Shown here: positions 42,360 to 50,917 of the stretch, in pieces
Layout: each line of letters starts with the position of its first letter
Numbering within the stretch: position 1 is the first letter of the stretch
Assembly (NCBI GenBank): GCA_934702375.1
Contig: CAKUYE010000011.1
Coordinates: 15,760-79,759, forward strand
DNA length: 64,000 nucleotides
Direction of reading: 5' to 3'
DNA from: an uncultured Bacillota bacterium
Lineage (GTDB): Bacteria; Bacillota; Dehalobacteriia; UBA7702
Position numbers and translations under genes: made by a program
The notes under the pieces: model-generated
Told to the model about the DNA's origin: nothing
The model's database searches: none
The model's input: the letters and a program-made list of their open reading frames with translations, nothing else

Positions 42360-43316
42360 TTACTTGCAATGAACCAATTCTTTAGCTTTTTCTGCGGTTT
42401 GTTCGATTTGGCGTAGGTAATTTTCTATGGAGTGGATGACGGTGGCGCCGTCTCCCACGGCAGTGGTAATTTGAAAAGAAGATTTGCTCCGGACATCCCC
42501 AATGGCGTATAGCCCCGGCATTGCGCAGGCGCAGCCCTCATCGGTAAGGATGCGGCCGGTGTCGTCGGTTTCTATTACGCCATCGGCAAAGCCGGTTTCC
42601 GGTTTATGGCCGATAAAGAAGAAAACGCCGTCGGTGGGGATGACCTCTGCGGCTTCGGTGTCGTTGTGCCGCACCTTTACTCCGGAAACCATGGGGTCTC
42701 CCAGAATCTCCAAGGGAGTGCAGTCAGTGTAAAAGGTCACATTTTCCTTGTTATGAATCTTATCGACCAAAGCCTTTTGGCCCCGGAAGGTGCTGCGGTG
42801 ATGAACGAGGTTGAGATGCTTCACAAAGCGCAGCAGAAAGTCGGCTTCCTGAAAGGCGGTATTGCCGCCGCCGATGAGGGTCACGGTTTTATTGCGGTAA
42901 AGGGGGCCGTCGCAGGTGCCGCAGTAGGAAACACCGCGGCCCTTTAACCGCTCTTCTCCGGGAATCCCCAGCACCTTTGGGGTGGCACCGGTGGCAATGA
43001 TCACGGTTTGGGCGGTGTATTCTCCCTTGTCGGTGCGGATCTGCCAGGGGCCGTGTTCCGGTAAAATGGAGATCACCTTTTCCCGAATCTGTTCCGCGCC
43101 CCAACGCTTCGCCTGAGCCAGAAATTTTTCGCCCAGGGTAAAGCCGTCGATCCCCTCGGGGAAGCCGGGATAATTTTCGATTTCATGGGTCAATGTCATT
43201 TGTCCGCCGGGAAGGCCCGGTTCGGCAATAAGCACGGAAAAACCGGCCCGTGCGCCGTAAATGGCAGCGGTAAGGCCGCCGGGGCCGCCGCCGATGATGA
43301 AAATATCGTAGATCAT
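42360..43316 (-). CDS. trxB: Thioredoxin reductase
   Basis: The 318-residue flavoprotein has the FAD motif GGGPGGLTAA (9-18), the redox pair CGTC (C132, C135), a second nucleotide fold IGGGNTAFQEA, and the C-terminal FAD motif YAIGDVRSK. It reduces thioredoxin with NADPH, or with ferredoxin in some anaerobes. No thioredoxin gene is adjacent. Confidence 0.92.
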   Translation of the reverse strand: MIYDIFIIGGGPGGLTAAIYGARAGFSVLIAEPGLPGGQMTLTHEIENYPGFPEGIDGFTLGEKFLAQAKRWGAEQIREKVISILPEHGPWQIRTDKGEYTAQTVIIATGATPKVLGIPGEERLKGRGVSYCGTCDGPLYRNKTVTLIGGGNTAFQEADFLLRFVKHLNLVHHRSTFRGQKALVDKIHNKENVTFYTDCTPLEILGDPMVSGVKVRHNDTEAAEVIPTDGVFFFIGHKPETGFADGVIETDDTGRILTDEGCACAMPGLYAIGDVRSKSSFQITTAVGDGATVIHSIENYLRQIEQTAEKAKELVHCK

Positions 43317-43403
43317 GGTAAAAACTCCTTTGATCGTTTTCTTTAGTATGGCTGATTTTTATTAAGGATATCAGATGATCCTAGTATACCACAAAACCGC
43401 TTT

Positions 43404-43447
43404 TAAAAAAATACGCTGTGCCTTTCTTTTGGGGAAAGACACAGCCT
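43404..43447 (-). terminator. Terminator of feoAB
   Basis: On the minus strand GGCTGTGTCTTTCC pairs with GAAAGGCACAGC with one bulge, followed by GTATTTTTTT. Confidence 0.85.
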
Positions 43448-43465
43448 TTGATTTTTCCGGTTTTT

Positions 43466-45820
43466 TTAGGCAAAGCCGAAAAGGGTGCCGAGAAAGTGTA
43501 TGATAAGGGCGCATACCCAGGCAATGGCGCACTGACCGATGACAATGGCAAGAGCCCATTTGCCCCCAAGCTCCCGGCGAATGGCGGCAATGGCGGCAAC
43601 GCAGGGGGTGTATAAAAGGCAGAATACCAGGATGGTAAGGGCTGCCAGAGGGGTAAATGCGGTAAGCAGGGCAGCGGTGTTGCCAAAAAGGACCGAAAGG
43701 GTCGAAACAACGCTTTCCTTGGCAATAAAGCCTGCAATAAGCGCCGTGGTGATGCGCCAATCTCCAAAGCCCAGGGGGGCAAAGAGGGGCGCGATAAAGC
43801 CGGCGATATTGGCCAGAATGCTGTTATGAGAATCCGCCACAACGTTGAGATGAAAATCGAAGGTCTGGAGGAACCAGACAATAATGGTGGCTAAAAAGAT
43901 CACCGTAAAGGCTCTTTGCAAAAAGTCTTTGGCTTTATCCCAGAGAAGGTGGCCCACATTTTTTGCTCCGGGCATACGGTAGTTGGGCAGTTCCATTACA
44001 AAAGGCACGGCATTGCCTTTGAAAAGGGTGCTTTTGGAGATCAGAGCCACCAGAATCCCAACGATGATGCCGGTAAAATAGAGGCCCACCATGACCAGAC
44101 CGCCGTGACCGGGGAAAAATGCCGCGGTAAAAAATCCGTAGATCGGCAGCTTTGCGGTACAGCTCATAAAGGGCGTGAGCATAATCGTCATCTTTCGGTC
44201 CCTTGCCGAAGGCAGGGTGCGGCTGGCCATAACGCTCGGTACCGAACAGCCGAAGCCGATCAACATCGGCACGATGCTGCGGCCGGAAAGGCCGATCTTT
44301 CGCAGGAGCTTGTCCATGACAAAAGCCACCCGGGCCATGTAGCCGCTGTCCTCCAACATGGAAAGGAAAAAGAACAGCACGACGATGATGGGTACAAAGC
44401 TCAGTACGCTGCCGACGCCGTTGAAAATGCCGTCGATGATCAGAGAATGAAGCACCGAATTCACTCCCCAGGCGGCAAGGGCTTCATCGGCAACGGCGGT
44501 AAGGGCTTGAATCCCCGCTTCCAGCAGGGTCTGGAGCCAGGCGCCGATGACGTTGAAGGTAAGGTAAAAGACCAGCGCCATAATGACGATAAAGGCAGGA
44601 ATCGCCGTGTACTTCCCGGTGAGGATGCGGTCGATATTGCGGCTGCGCTGGTGCTCCTTACTTTCCCTTGGTTTCGTTACCGTTTGATCGCATACTTTTT
44701 TTATGAAGGAAAAGCGCATATCCGCAATGGCGGCGGCCCGATCCAGCCCCCGTTCCTCTTCCATTTGGATGATGATATGCTCGATCATTTCTTCTTCATT
44801 TTGGGTGAGGGCAAGATCCTTTCGGATCAGGGGGTCGCCTTCCACCAGCTTGGAGGCGGCGAATCGAAGGGGAATCTCCGCGGCTTTGGCGTGGTCCTCA
44901 ATGAGGTGCATGATGCTGTGGAGACAACGGTGCACCGCTCCGCCGTGATCGTTTTTATCGCAAAAATCTTTTCGCCCCGGAGCTTCCTGATATTTGGCAA
45001 TGTGGACGCCATGGCGAACCAGCTCTTCAACGCCTTCCCCTTTGGAGGCCGTGATCGGCACTACGGGGATGCCCAGCATGGTCTCCATTTCGTTGATATG
45101 CACCGCACCGCCGTTGCCTCGGACCTCATCCATCATATTCAATGCCAATACCATGGGAATATCCAGCTCCATCAGCTGCATGGTCAGGTAGAGGTTACGC
45201 TCTATGTTGGTGGCGTCTACAATATTGATGATACAGGTGGGGTGCTCCCGAAGAATAAACTCCCGCGATACCACTTCCTCGCTGGTGTAGGGGGAGAGGG
45301 AGTAGATCCCGGGGAGATCGGTTACTTCCGTTTCCGGATAGCCCTTGATGGCACCGGATTTTCGGTCTACGGTTACACCGGGAAAATTCCCTACATGCTG
45401 ATTGGAGCCGGTAAGCTCATTGAACAGCGTTGTTTTTCCGCAGTTTTGGTTTCCTGCCAGAGCAAAGGTCAGCAGTGTTCCTTTGGGAAGAGGTTTTTCA
45501 TCCTCTTTTGCATGGTATTTCCCGCTTTCTCCCAAACCGGGATGTTCGATATGTTTTTTTAGCTTCTTTTCAACCTTTTCCGCTTCTCTCGGAAGATCTG
45601 TTTCTTCGATATCGATCTTTTCAGCATCGGCCAGACGCAAGGTGAGTTCATAGCCATGGATGCGTAATTCCATCGGGTCTCCCATGGGAGCATATTTCAT
45701 CAATGTTACTTCTGCTCCGGGGATGATCCCCATATCGAGGAAATGCTGGCGCAGCGATCCTTCTCCACCTACGGCGGTGATCACTGTCGATTTGCCAACG
45801 GCCAGATCGCGCAATGTCAT
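43466..45820 (-). CDS. feoB: FeoA-FeoB fusion, ferrous iron transporter
   Basis: It imports Fe(II). Residues about 1-75 are a complete FeoA SH3-like domain (MGIIPGAEVTL), a 45-residue charged linker follows, then the FeoB G-protein domain with G1 GNQNCGKTT, G3 DLPGIYS, G4 LNMMD, and a membrane part with paired gate regions (GRSIVPMLIGFGCSVPS and GFIAKESVVSTL). The 784 residues cover the full FeoB length. FeoA and FeoB are separate proteins in most bacteria; the fusion occurs in some anaerobes. Single gene with its own promoter and terminator. Confidence 0.95.
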   Translation of the reverse strand: MTLRDLAVGKSTVITAVGGEGSLRQHFLDMGIIPGAEVTLMKYAPMGDPMELRIHGYELTLRLADAEKIDIEETDLPREAEKVEKKLKKHIEHPGLGESGKYHAKEDEKPLPKGTLLTFALAGNQNCGKTTLFNELTGSNQHVGNFPGVTVDRKSGAIKGYPETEVTDLPGIYSLSPYTSEEVVSREFILREHPTCIINIVDATNIERNLYLTMQLMELDIPMVLALNMMDEVRGNGGAVHINEMETMLGIPVVPITASKGEGVEELVRHGVHIAKYQEAPGRKDFCDKNDHGGAVHRCLHSIMHLIEDHAKAAEIPLRFAASKLVEGDPLIRKDLALTQNEEEMIEHIIIQMEEERGLDRAAAIADMRFSFIKKVCDQTVTKPRESKEHQRSRNIDRILTGKYTAIPAFIVIMALVFYLTFNVIGAWLQTLLEAGIQALTAVADEALAAWGVNSVLHSLIIDGIFNGVGSVLSFVPIIVVLFFFLSMLEDSGYMARVAFVMDKLLRKIGLSGRSIVPMLIGFGCSVPSVMASRTLPSARDRKMTIMLTPFMSCTAKLPIYGFFTAAFFPGHGGLVMVGLYFTGIIVGILVALISKSTLFKGNAVPFVMELPNYRMPGAKNVGHLLWDKAKDFLQRAFTVIFLATIIVWFLQTFDFHLNVVADSHNSILANIAGFIAPLFAPLGFGDWRITTALIAGFIAKESVVSTLSVLFGNTAALLTAFTPLAALTILVFCLLYTPCVAAIAAIRRELGGKWALAIVIGQCAIAWVCALIIHFLGTLFGFA

Positions 45821-45887
45821 GGTGTTTGGCTCCCTTCATTTCCGTAATTTTGATCCGTTTAGCATCACAAGATGCCGTTTCATTGTT

Positions 45888-45916
45888 AGTATATTTTAAC
45901 CGCCTGCCAATGTCAA
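45888..45916 (-). promoter_or_regulatory. Sigma-A promoter of feoAB
   Basis: Minus-strand TTGACA (45916-45911), 17 bases, TATACT (45893-45888). The leader contains the small hairpin GCATC/GATGC. No Fur box could be assigned. Confidence 0.75.
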
Positions 45917-46064
45917 GAAAAAATACAAAATATCAAAGATTATTTCAATCTCTGACACGGAAATCAAGTCGATATTGTGAAATTTACATTCGGCTTTGGA
46001 TATAGCAGCTCAGTTGAATATAAGAAAGCACCGGCTTTTCTGTATGGAATTTTCGATAGGATGC

Positions 46065-46100
46065 GAAAAAAATCCCTTCCCGAAAATTAGGGAAGGGAAT
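46065..46100 (-). terminator. Terminator of the paralog cluster
   Basis: On the minus strand ATTCCCTTCCC pairs with GGGAAGGGAT and is followed by a T-run. It lies directly after the stop at 46104 and ends the five-gene block. Confidence 0.87.
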
Positions 46101-46103
46101 CTA

Positions 46104-46871
46104 TTACCACAAAGGAATACGCAGAGCTTCGGTTTGGTTGTCGTGGGAGAATACCATATCGGCGTGGTTGTCGGCTTTGTAGTCTACCTCGGCATATTCG
46201 TATTGCTCTGCGGTAGCTTTGATTTCGCCGTTTTTCGTCTCTACGGTGAATAGAGTCATGGTGGGCTGCTCCCGGCCGGTGTTGGTGCAAATCAGCTTGT
46301 AATAGGGAGCGTCCTTCGTAATCTCCGGTGTTCCGGCGGCGATCCGCCGGCCTTGAGGTACGGGGTCTTTGCTGTTGAAATTTTGAATCAAATCTGCAAA
46401 GGCCGTTCCCGTTACGTAGCGATCCTTTTCCTCTTGGGGGAGGGCCGCCGCAGCGGCTTTCTCAAAGGGTGTGGTCACCTTTACCGATAAAACTCTTTTC
46501 AGAGGGATTGCACCTTCAAATTCCGGCAGCCGCTGCCCAAAGGTGCGCAGGCATACTTCATCACCAAGGTGGATTTTTCCCCTTTGCCAAAAGGGGTAGC
46601 TGCCGCTGTCAATGAAAAGAATATCGCCGGCATGGACCGTGTTTCCTTTCCCTGCCTGCCAAGGCTCGGTATTCGGTTGCATTTCCGTGGTTTCCGTCGC
46701 CATGATCTCAAAGCCGCCATCATATTGGGAAATGACGGTGCCGTAGATTTTGCGATCTGCCAAAAACAGCGTAACGAGATAAAGTGCAACAAGGACAACG
46801 ATGAAAATGGCAACAATCCGCAGCACCTTCCGCCGCCAAAAGGCAGCAAAGAAATTCTTGATACCTTCCAT
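46104..46871 (-). CDS. Membrane-anchored paralog A, family of unknown function
   Basis: The 255-residue protein has a short basic N-terminus, one membrane helix (about 17-40), and an exported region that starts with beta strands (IYGTVISQYDGGFEIMATE). Its last 50 residues (from MTLFTVETKNG to EALRIPLW) are almost identical to those of the paralogs at 47595 and 49825, while the middle is divergent. I do not recognise the family. GGAGG is five bases before ATG 46871. Last gene of the unit, 18 bp after paralog B. Confidence 0.8.
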   Translation of the reverse strand: MEGIKNFFAAFWRRKVLRIVAIFIVVLVALYLVTLFLADRKIYGTVISQYDGGFEIMATETTEMQPNTEPWQAGKGNTVHAGDILFIDSGSYPFWQRGKIHLGDEVCLRTFGQRLPEFEGAIPLKRVLSVKVTTPFEKAAAAALPQEEKDRYVTGTAFADLIQNFNSKDPVPQGRRIAAGTPEITKDAPYYKLICTNTGREQPTMTLFTVETKNGEIKATAEQYEYAEVDYKADNHADMVFSHDNQTEALRIPLW

Positions 46872-46889
46872 AAGCACCTCCTTGTTTGG

Positions 46890-47561
46890 TTACTCCAATA
46901 TTTTTTGGATTTCGGTGTAATTTAATTGTTTTGCCCGGTGAGTTACGGTTTTTCCCTCTTTTGTTTCTGTTAGGGCAAACATTGCCTTTTGTGTGCCGGT
47001 GTAATTGGTCATGGCCGCATAAATGGTGTGGGAATTTTCCCCCGGCAGACAAACGTAGCCGGTTTCGCCTGTCGTTAGAAAGCTTTCGGTCATTTCTTGA
47101 AGCAGTTCTTTTTGAGAGGTCTCCGGCCGACCGGGAAAATTGATTGCCGCACCGGGGTAAGCGCCGATGAAATAATGGGCATCGGCATCGGTGAAGATGC
47201 TGTAATCCTGCCACGGCCCTTTGTATCGTAAGAAAATAATTTTGTCCAGAGTGCGGATGCCATCTACGTCGTAAAGGGGGTGGGTGAAAAAATAGATGGA
47301 AACCCTCTCGCCCAAAGCGGCCTTTTCTGCTTTTGGATGCCGGCTTTCATCGATCAGAAACATTTCTGTGTTGGCAATGTTGTTTTTCTTCATGGTTCTT
47401 TCGTTCATATGGCTAAGAATCACGGCGGTTTTTCCATCATTCCTGCCGATGACGATACCATCCACTCTTTCCACGGCAAATATCCCAAAAAAGACAAAAG
47501 CCAGTAAGAGGAGGCACCCTAAAAAAATAAATACCCTTTTCCATAAAATCACTGTTTTCAT
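46890..47561 (-). CDS. Membrane-anchored paralog B, divergent member
   Basis: The 223-residue protein has one N-terminal helix (about 8-30) and the same opening of the exported part (VDGIVIGRNDGKTAVI), so it belongs to the family, but it lacks the near-identical C-terminus of the others. ATG 47561 follows AAAGGGG closely; a GTG five codons earlier with AGAGG is an alternative. It lies between paralogs C and A in one operon. Function unknown. Confidence 0.72.
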   Translation of the reverse strand: MKTVILWKRVFIFLGCLLLLAFVFFGIFAVERVDGIVIGRNDGKTAVILSHMNERTMKKNNIANTEMFLIDESRHPKAEKAALGERVSIYFFTHPLYDVDGIRTLDKIIFLRYKGPWQDYSIFTDADAHYFIGAYPGAAINFPGRPETSQKELLQEMTESFLTTGETGYVCLPGENSHTIYAAMTNYTGTQKAMFALTETKEGKTVTHRAKQLNYTEIQKILE

Positions 47562-47594
47562 AAACCCCTTTATCACCTCTTTTCTTGAGAGCCG

Positions 47595-48371
47595 TTACCA
47601 TAAAGGAATACGCAGGGCTTCGGTTTGGTTGTCGTGAGAAAATACCATATCGGCGTGGTTGTCGGCTTTGTAATCTACCTCGGCATATTCGTATTGCTCT
47701 GCAGTGGCTTTGGTCTTGCCGTTTTTCGTTTCTACGGTGAATAGGGTCATAAAGGGTCTGCCGTTTTTCGGTGTTTTTGGGCCGGTGTAAATCAGGTAGT
47801 ACCAAGGAGCATTGGCCTGTTGTTCTAATTTTCCGGCAACGCCCCAGGTATAAGGTGCGGCATACTCTTTTCCGTTGAATTTTTGAATCAGTGCGGCAAA
47901 TTCTGTTCCTCTGGCATATTGCGTTAAGGAAGCTTCCGGGAAGCTTTTTCCCTGGGAATCTTCAAAGGGAACCAGCACTTTTACGGAAAGGACATATCGG
48001 AGGGGTAAGACACCCTCGGTATCCGGTAAGATCTGATAAACGGTGCGTAATTTTACGGTGTTGCCGATATGCAGCTTTCCGCGATCCCAAGGCGGGTAAT
48101 TCCCCGGACTAAGCTTGATGACACTGCCGGGATAAAGACAGCTGAAGGCGTTGTTGAGCCAAGGCTCTGAATCCGGAAACAGGTAGGTTTTTTCTGTAAC
48201 TGCAATCTCAAAGCTGCCATCCCATTGAGAAATGACGATGCCGTAGATTTCACGGTCGGCCAAGAGGAGCATTACGAAATACAATCCAATGAAAAGAATG
48301 ATGATAATCGCGATGATCCGCAACACCTTCCGCTGCCAAAACGCGGTGAAAAAATCCTTGATTTGCTTCAT
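47595..48371 (-). CDS. Membrane-anchored paralog C
   Basis: The 258-residue protein begins MKQIKDFFTAFWQRKVLR, nearly the same as paralog A, then one helix, a variable exported region and the shared C-terminus. ATG 48371 is one base after the TAA of the secreted-protein gene, with no ribosome site, so translation is probably coupled. Codons open further upstream overlap that gene and are not used. Confidence 0.8.
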   Translation of the reverse strand: MKQIKDFFTAFWQRKVLRIIAIIIILFIGLYFVMLLLADREIYGIVISQWDGSFEIAVTEKTYLFPDSEPWLNNAFSCLYPGSVIKLSPGNYPPWDRGKLHIGNTVKLRTVYQILPDTEGVLPLRYVLSVKVLVPFEDSQGKSFPEASLTQYARGTEFAALIQKFNGKEYAAPYTWGVAGKLEQQANAPWYYLIYTGPKTPKNGRPFMTLFTVETKNGKTKATAEQYEYAEVDYKADNHADMVFSHDNQTEALRIPLW

Positions 48372-48372
48372 A

Positions 48373-49707
48373 TTAGTCGGGATATCTAAATTGATACATG
48401 GAACTGTCATTGTTAATGTCCCAAATCCAGGAAGGGTGGCTTTGCGTAGATAGCGAAAATGCATTGCATGTAGTAATCCAGTTGTAAATAAATTTTCCTG
48501 TTTCAGGATTGCGTTCCGGGCTTAAGCCGTAATTAAGAAATCCCTCATGCTCTTCACTAAACACCTTAAATGGCATCGTCAGAGGAGAACCTTCCTGGAC
48601 GTAACTTCTTTGTGCTGCTACTCTGAATTTTCCGTCGTAAGGGCATCCTTGGGGAGTTGCCTGGCCATAATAGTCAATTTCCCACCAATTCATCTTGTTT
48701 GCAGTCAAACAACTTGTGTCGTAGATTCCCACGCATATGTTAATTGTATTTCCGTTGTCGAAGGCGGGAGTGTCCAAGTAGGCGTTATCGAAATTACTAA
48801 ACCATGCACGAGGGGTTTTATAATCATATCCTAACGTATTTGTAGATGGATTTCCTTTAACAGGAATGAAAGAATATCCCCGTATGCTAGCATTACTTGT
48901 ATTAGGATCGTTGTAAAAATTCAATTCGACCTCAAGAGCTTCATTGTCATCAACATTTAGGTTTCTAAGTTCATTTTCCGTGAATTTAAAATAGAGCGTA
49001 ACAAATGTTTGAGGTAATTGCATTACAACTTGAAAAAAGTCTGCACGAACATAACCGGGAAACCATTGATAACCTGATGCAAAACGGTTATTTCCATCTC
49101 CCTCGTGTGGATGTGATAAATTACTCAAGACTACTTTGTTTTCTCCAGTTAGCTGATTGTGCCAATATTTTTGCGATGTTTTTGGATCAAAATAATAGTA
49201 AGAACCGTCTATAGTGTTGGAGCTGTTGATATTCACTGTATGATTTTCGGAGTGTTGTGCGTTTAAGTTAGTGCTTTCTTGGGGTGAAAATATTTTAGGA
49301 GATGTACATACATTATAAATTTGATCTTTTATATGAACAGATTCGTCAGGGACTTCATAAAATTCCACTTTGAAATCAGATGTATTAAGGGAATAATCAG
49401 AGTCGAACCTTGGAATATATTCCTGTAGTATTGAAGTGATTTCTTCATAATCTAAAATTTCAGAATGTTTTAATATTCCAATCGACCAAACTTCATCGCC
49501 TTTTTTTGCACATAGCACGATTTGTTCCAGATCATCGCCCAGGATTTGAATATTCTCTTTACTTTCTTTTGATGTTAAGTTAAGATTTGATACAAAAATT
49601 CTTTCGGTGGTATCTTCAATGTTCTTTTCAGTTTCATTTGCAAATACGGTGCAACTAACATTTAACAACAACAGTAGGCATACAATAAAACTAATAATCT
49701 TTTTCAT
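48373..49707 (-). CDS. Large secreted protein, function unknown, AT-rich
   Basis: The 444-residue product has a signal peptide (MKKIISFIVCLLLLLNVSC, likely cut after VFA at residue 23). The rest is rich in Asn, Ser, Tyr and aromatic residues, like an exported beta-rich protein. No domain is recognised. Its base composition is clearly more AT-rich than its neighbours, suggesting separate origin. GGAGG is eight bases before ATG 49707. It is the first gene of an operon with paralogs C, B and A. Confidence 0.8.
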   Translation of the reverse strand: MKKIISFIVCLLLLLNVSCTVFANETEKNIEDTTERIFVSNLNLTSKESKENIQILGDDLEQIVLCAKKGDEVWSIGILKHSEILDYEEITSILQEYIPRFDSDYSLNTSDFKVEFYEVPDESVHIKDQIYNVCTSPKIFSPQESTNLNAQHSENHTVNINSSNTIDGSYYYFDPKTSQKYWHNQLTGENKVVLSNLSHPHEGDGNNRFASGYQWFPGYVRADFFQVVMQLPQTFVTLYFKFTENELRNLNVDDNEALEVELNFYNDPNTSNASIRGYSFIPVKGNPSTNTLGYDYKTPRAWFSNFDNAYLDTPAFDNGNTINICVGIYDTSCLTANKMNWWEIDYYGQATPQGCPYDGKFRVAAQRSYVQEGSPLTMPFKVFSEEHEGFLNYGLSPERNPETGKFIYNWITTCNAFSLSTQSHPSWIWDINNDSSMYQFRYPD

Positions 49708-49824
49708 GTTGGTTCCTCCTATACTACATGAATATGGGTGTCTACATTGTCTTTAATGAATTACTATCCTCCTTTCGCTGAGTATTATTTATCAATTGCG
49801 TATTACAATTGAAATCAAATACAT

Positions 49825-50598
49825 TTACCACAAAGGAATACGCAGGGCTTCGGTTTGGTTGTCGTGGGAGAATACCATATCGGCGTGATTGTCGGCTTTG
49901 TAGTCTACCTCGGCATATTCGTATTGCTCTGCGGTAGCTTTGGTTTTGCCGTTTTTCGTTTCTATGGTGAATAGGGTCATAAAGGGTTTGCCGTTTTTCG
50001 GCTTATTTTTGCCGGTGTAAATCAGGTAGTACCAGGGAGCATCGGCCTGCTCTTCTAATTTTCCGGCAACCATGCCATCTCCATCGTCAATGTAGTCGCC
50101 GCTATTGAACTTGTGGATTAACGCGGCAAAATCCTCGCCGGGAGCGTTTTCGGCTATGGGGATATCGGGGAAAAGAGGGCCTTGGGCCTCTTCCACCGGA
50201 GTTACGACGCCAATGGTCTGTACCGCCGTCAGGTGAACATCGCCTCCTACGCCGGATATTTTCTGGGGGAGACACCGCATACGGATCTTGTCGCCAAGAT
50301 CCACCTTCCATGTGTTCCAAAAGGCGTAATGGCCCACCCCTAAAAATACGATTCGCTCGCTATCGATCCTGCTTTCATAGCGATGAGGATTGTATACCGG
50401 ATACATTGTTCCCCCTTCGGTGATTCGTATTTCCATATTTCCGTTGTTTTTGGATATCACAACGCCGGTGATTACGCCGGCATGAAACCATATCACAACA
50501 TTTATAAACAGGATAACCAAAAGAAATGTGATGATGCCGTAGGCAAAGACCCTGCCTTTTTTCGGTGGCGCATAGTGGAAGGAACCGTCATTGTTCAT
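49825..50598 (-). CDS. Membrane-anchored paralog E under a cobalamin riboswitch
   Basis: The 257-residue protein has a cytoplasmic tail (MNNDGSFHYAPPKKGR), one helix (about 17-40), an exported variable region (GVVISKNNGNMEIRITE) and the shared C-terminus. GCGAGG lies before ATG 50598. A cobalamin riboswitch and terminator lie within 260 bases upstream, so it should be expressed only when cobalamin is scarce. The usual targets of such switches are B12 uptake or synthesis genes, and this family is neither in any way I can see. Confidence 0.82.
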   Translation of the reverse strand: MNNDGSFHYAPPKKGRVFAYGIITFLLVILFINVVIWFHAGVITGVVISKNNGNMEIRITEGGTMYPVYNPHRYESRIDSERIVFLGVGHYAFWNTWKVDLGDKIRMRCLPQKISGVGGDVHLTAVQTIGVVTPVEEAQGPLFPDIPIAENAPGEDFAALIHKFNSGDYIDDGDGMVAGKLEEQADAPWYYLIYTGKNKPKNGKPFMTLFTIETKNGKTKATAEQYEYAEVDYKADNHADMVFSHDNQTEALRIPLW

Positions 50599-50614
50599 TA
50601 TGTATCCTCGCTGT

Positions 50615-50654
50615 GAAAAAAGCGACCGCAAGTAAATGCTTTACCGCGATCGCC
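50615..50654 (-). terminator. Riboswitch-controlled terminator
   Basis: On the minus strand GCGATCGCGGTAAA pairs with TTTACTTGCGGTCGC (one bulge, two G-U pairs), followed by TTTTTTC, just before the ribosome site of the gene at 50598. Confidence 0.85.
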
Positions 50655-50694
50655 TGGAGTAGCTTTGGCTTTCCCTTTGCAATAGATCGTTACA

Positions 50695-50860
50695 AAGGGA
50701 GGTATTCCGTATCCTGGCTTACACATTGGAGAATATTCTTCCTGCCGGAGTCTGCCTTCTCGGGATCACTCCCAATGACAACCATCGGTTACGACTGCGG
50801 CTTATGTGCATACAGTTTCGATAAAGCTCCGGATTCTCACCGGATTCCGTTTTTTTGAAA
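50695..50860 (-). ncRNA. Cobalamin riboswitch
   Basis: On the minus strand the element contains GGAATCCGGTGAGAATCC, the GCCGCAGTCGTAACCG segment, and AAGCCAGGATACGGAATACC near the 3' end, the standard cobalamin aptamer series. A perfect promoter precedes it and a terminator follows, giving a complete transcriptional switch. Confidence 0.9.
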
Positions 50861-50886
50861 CAATTATAATATTTGTCTATGCCATA

Positions 50887-50915
50887 ATTATAAAGTATTT
50901 CTTTTCGATTGTCAA
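50887..50915 (-). promoter_or_regulatory. Sigma-A promoter of the cobalamin riboswitch transcript
   Basis: Minus-strand TTGACA (50915-50910), 17 bases, TATAAT (50892-50887), right after the stop of the lipid kinase gene. Confidence 0.85.
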
Positions 50916-50917
50916 TA

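Noticed and set aside
43916..45562. 548-codon open frame on the plus strand
   Set aside because: It lies wholly antisense to feoAB, has a His/Gly-rich non-protein-like composition, and the FeoB motifs on the other strand are unmistakable.
49708..49824. A second riboswitch or leader peptide before the AT-rich secreted gene
   Set aside because: An extra AAAGGAGG without a usable start codon is present, but no aptamer motif or stable hairpin with a T-run could be found.
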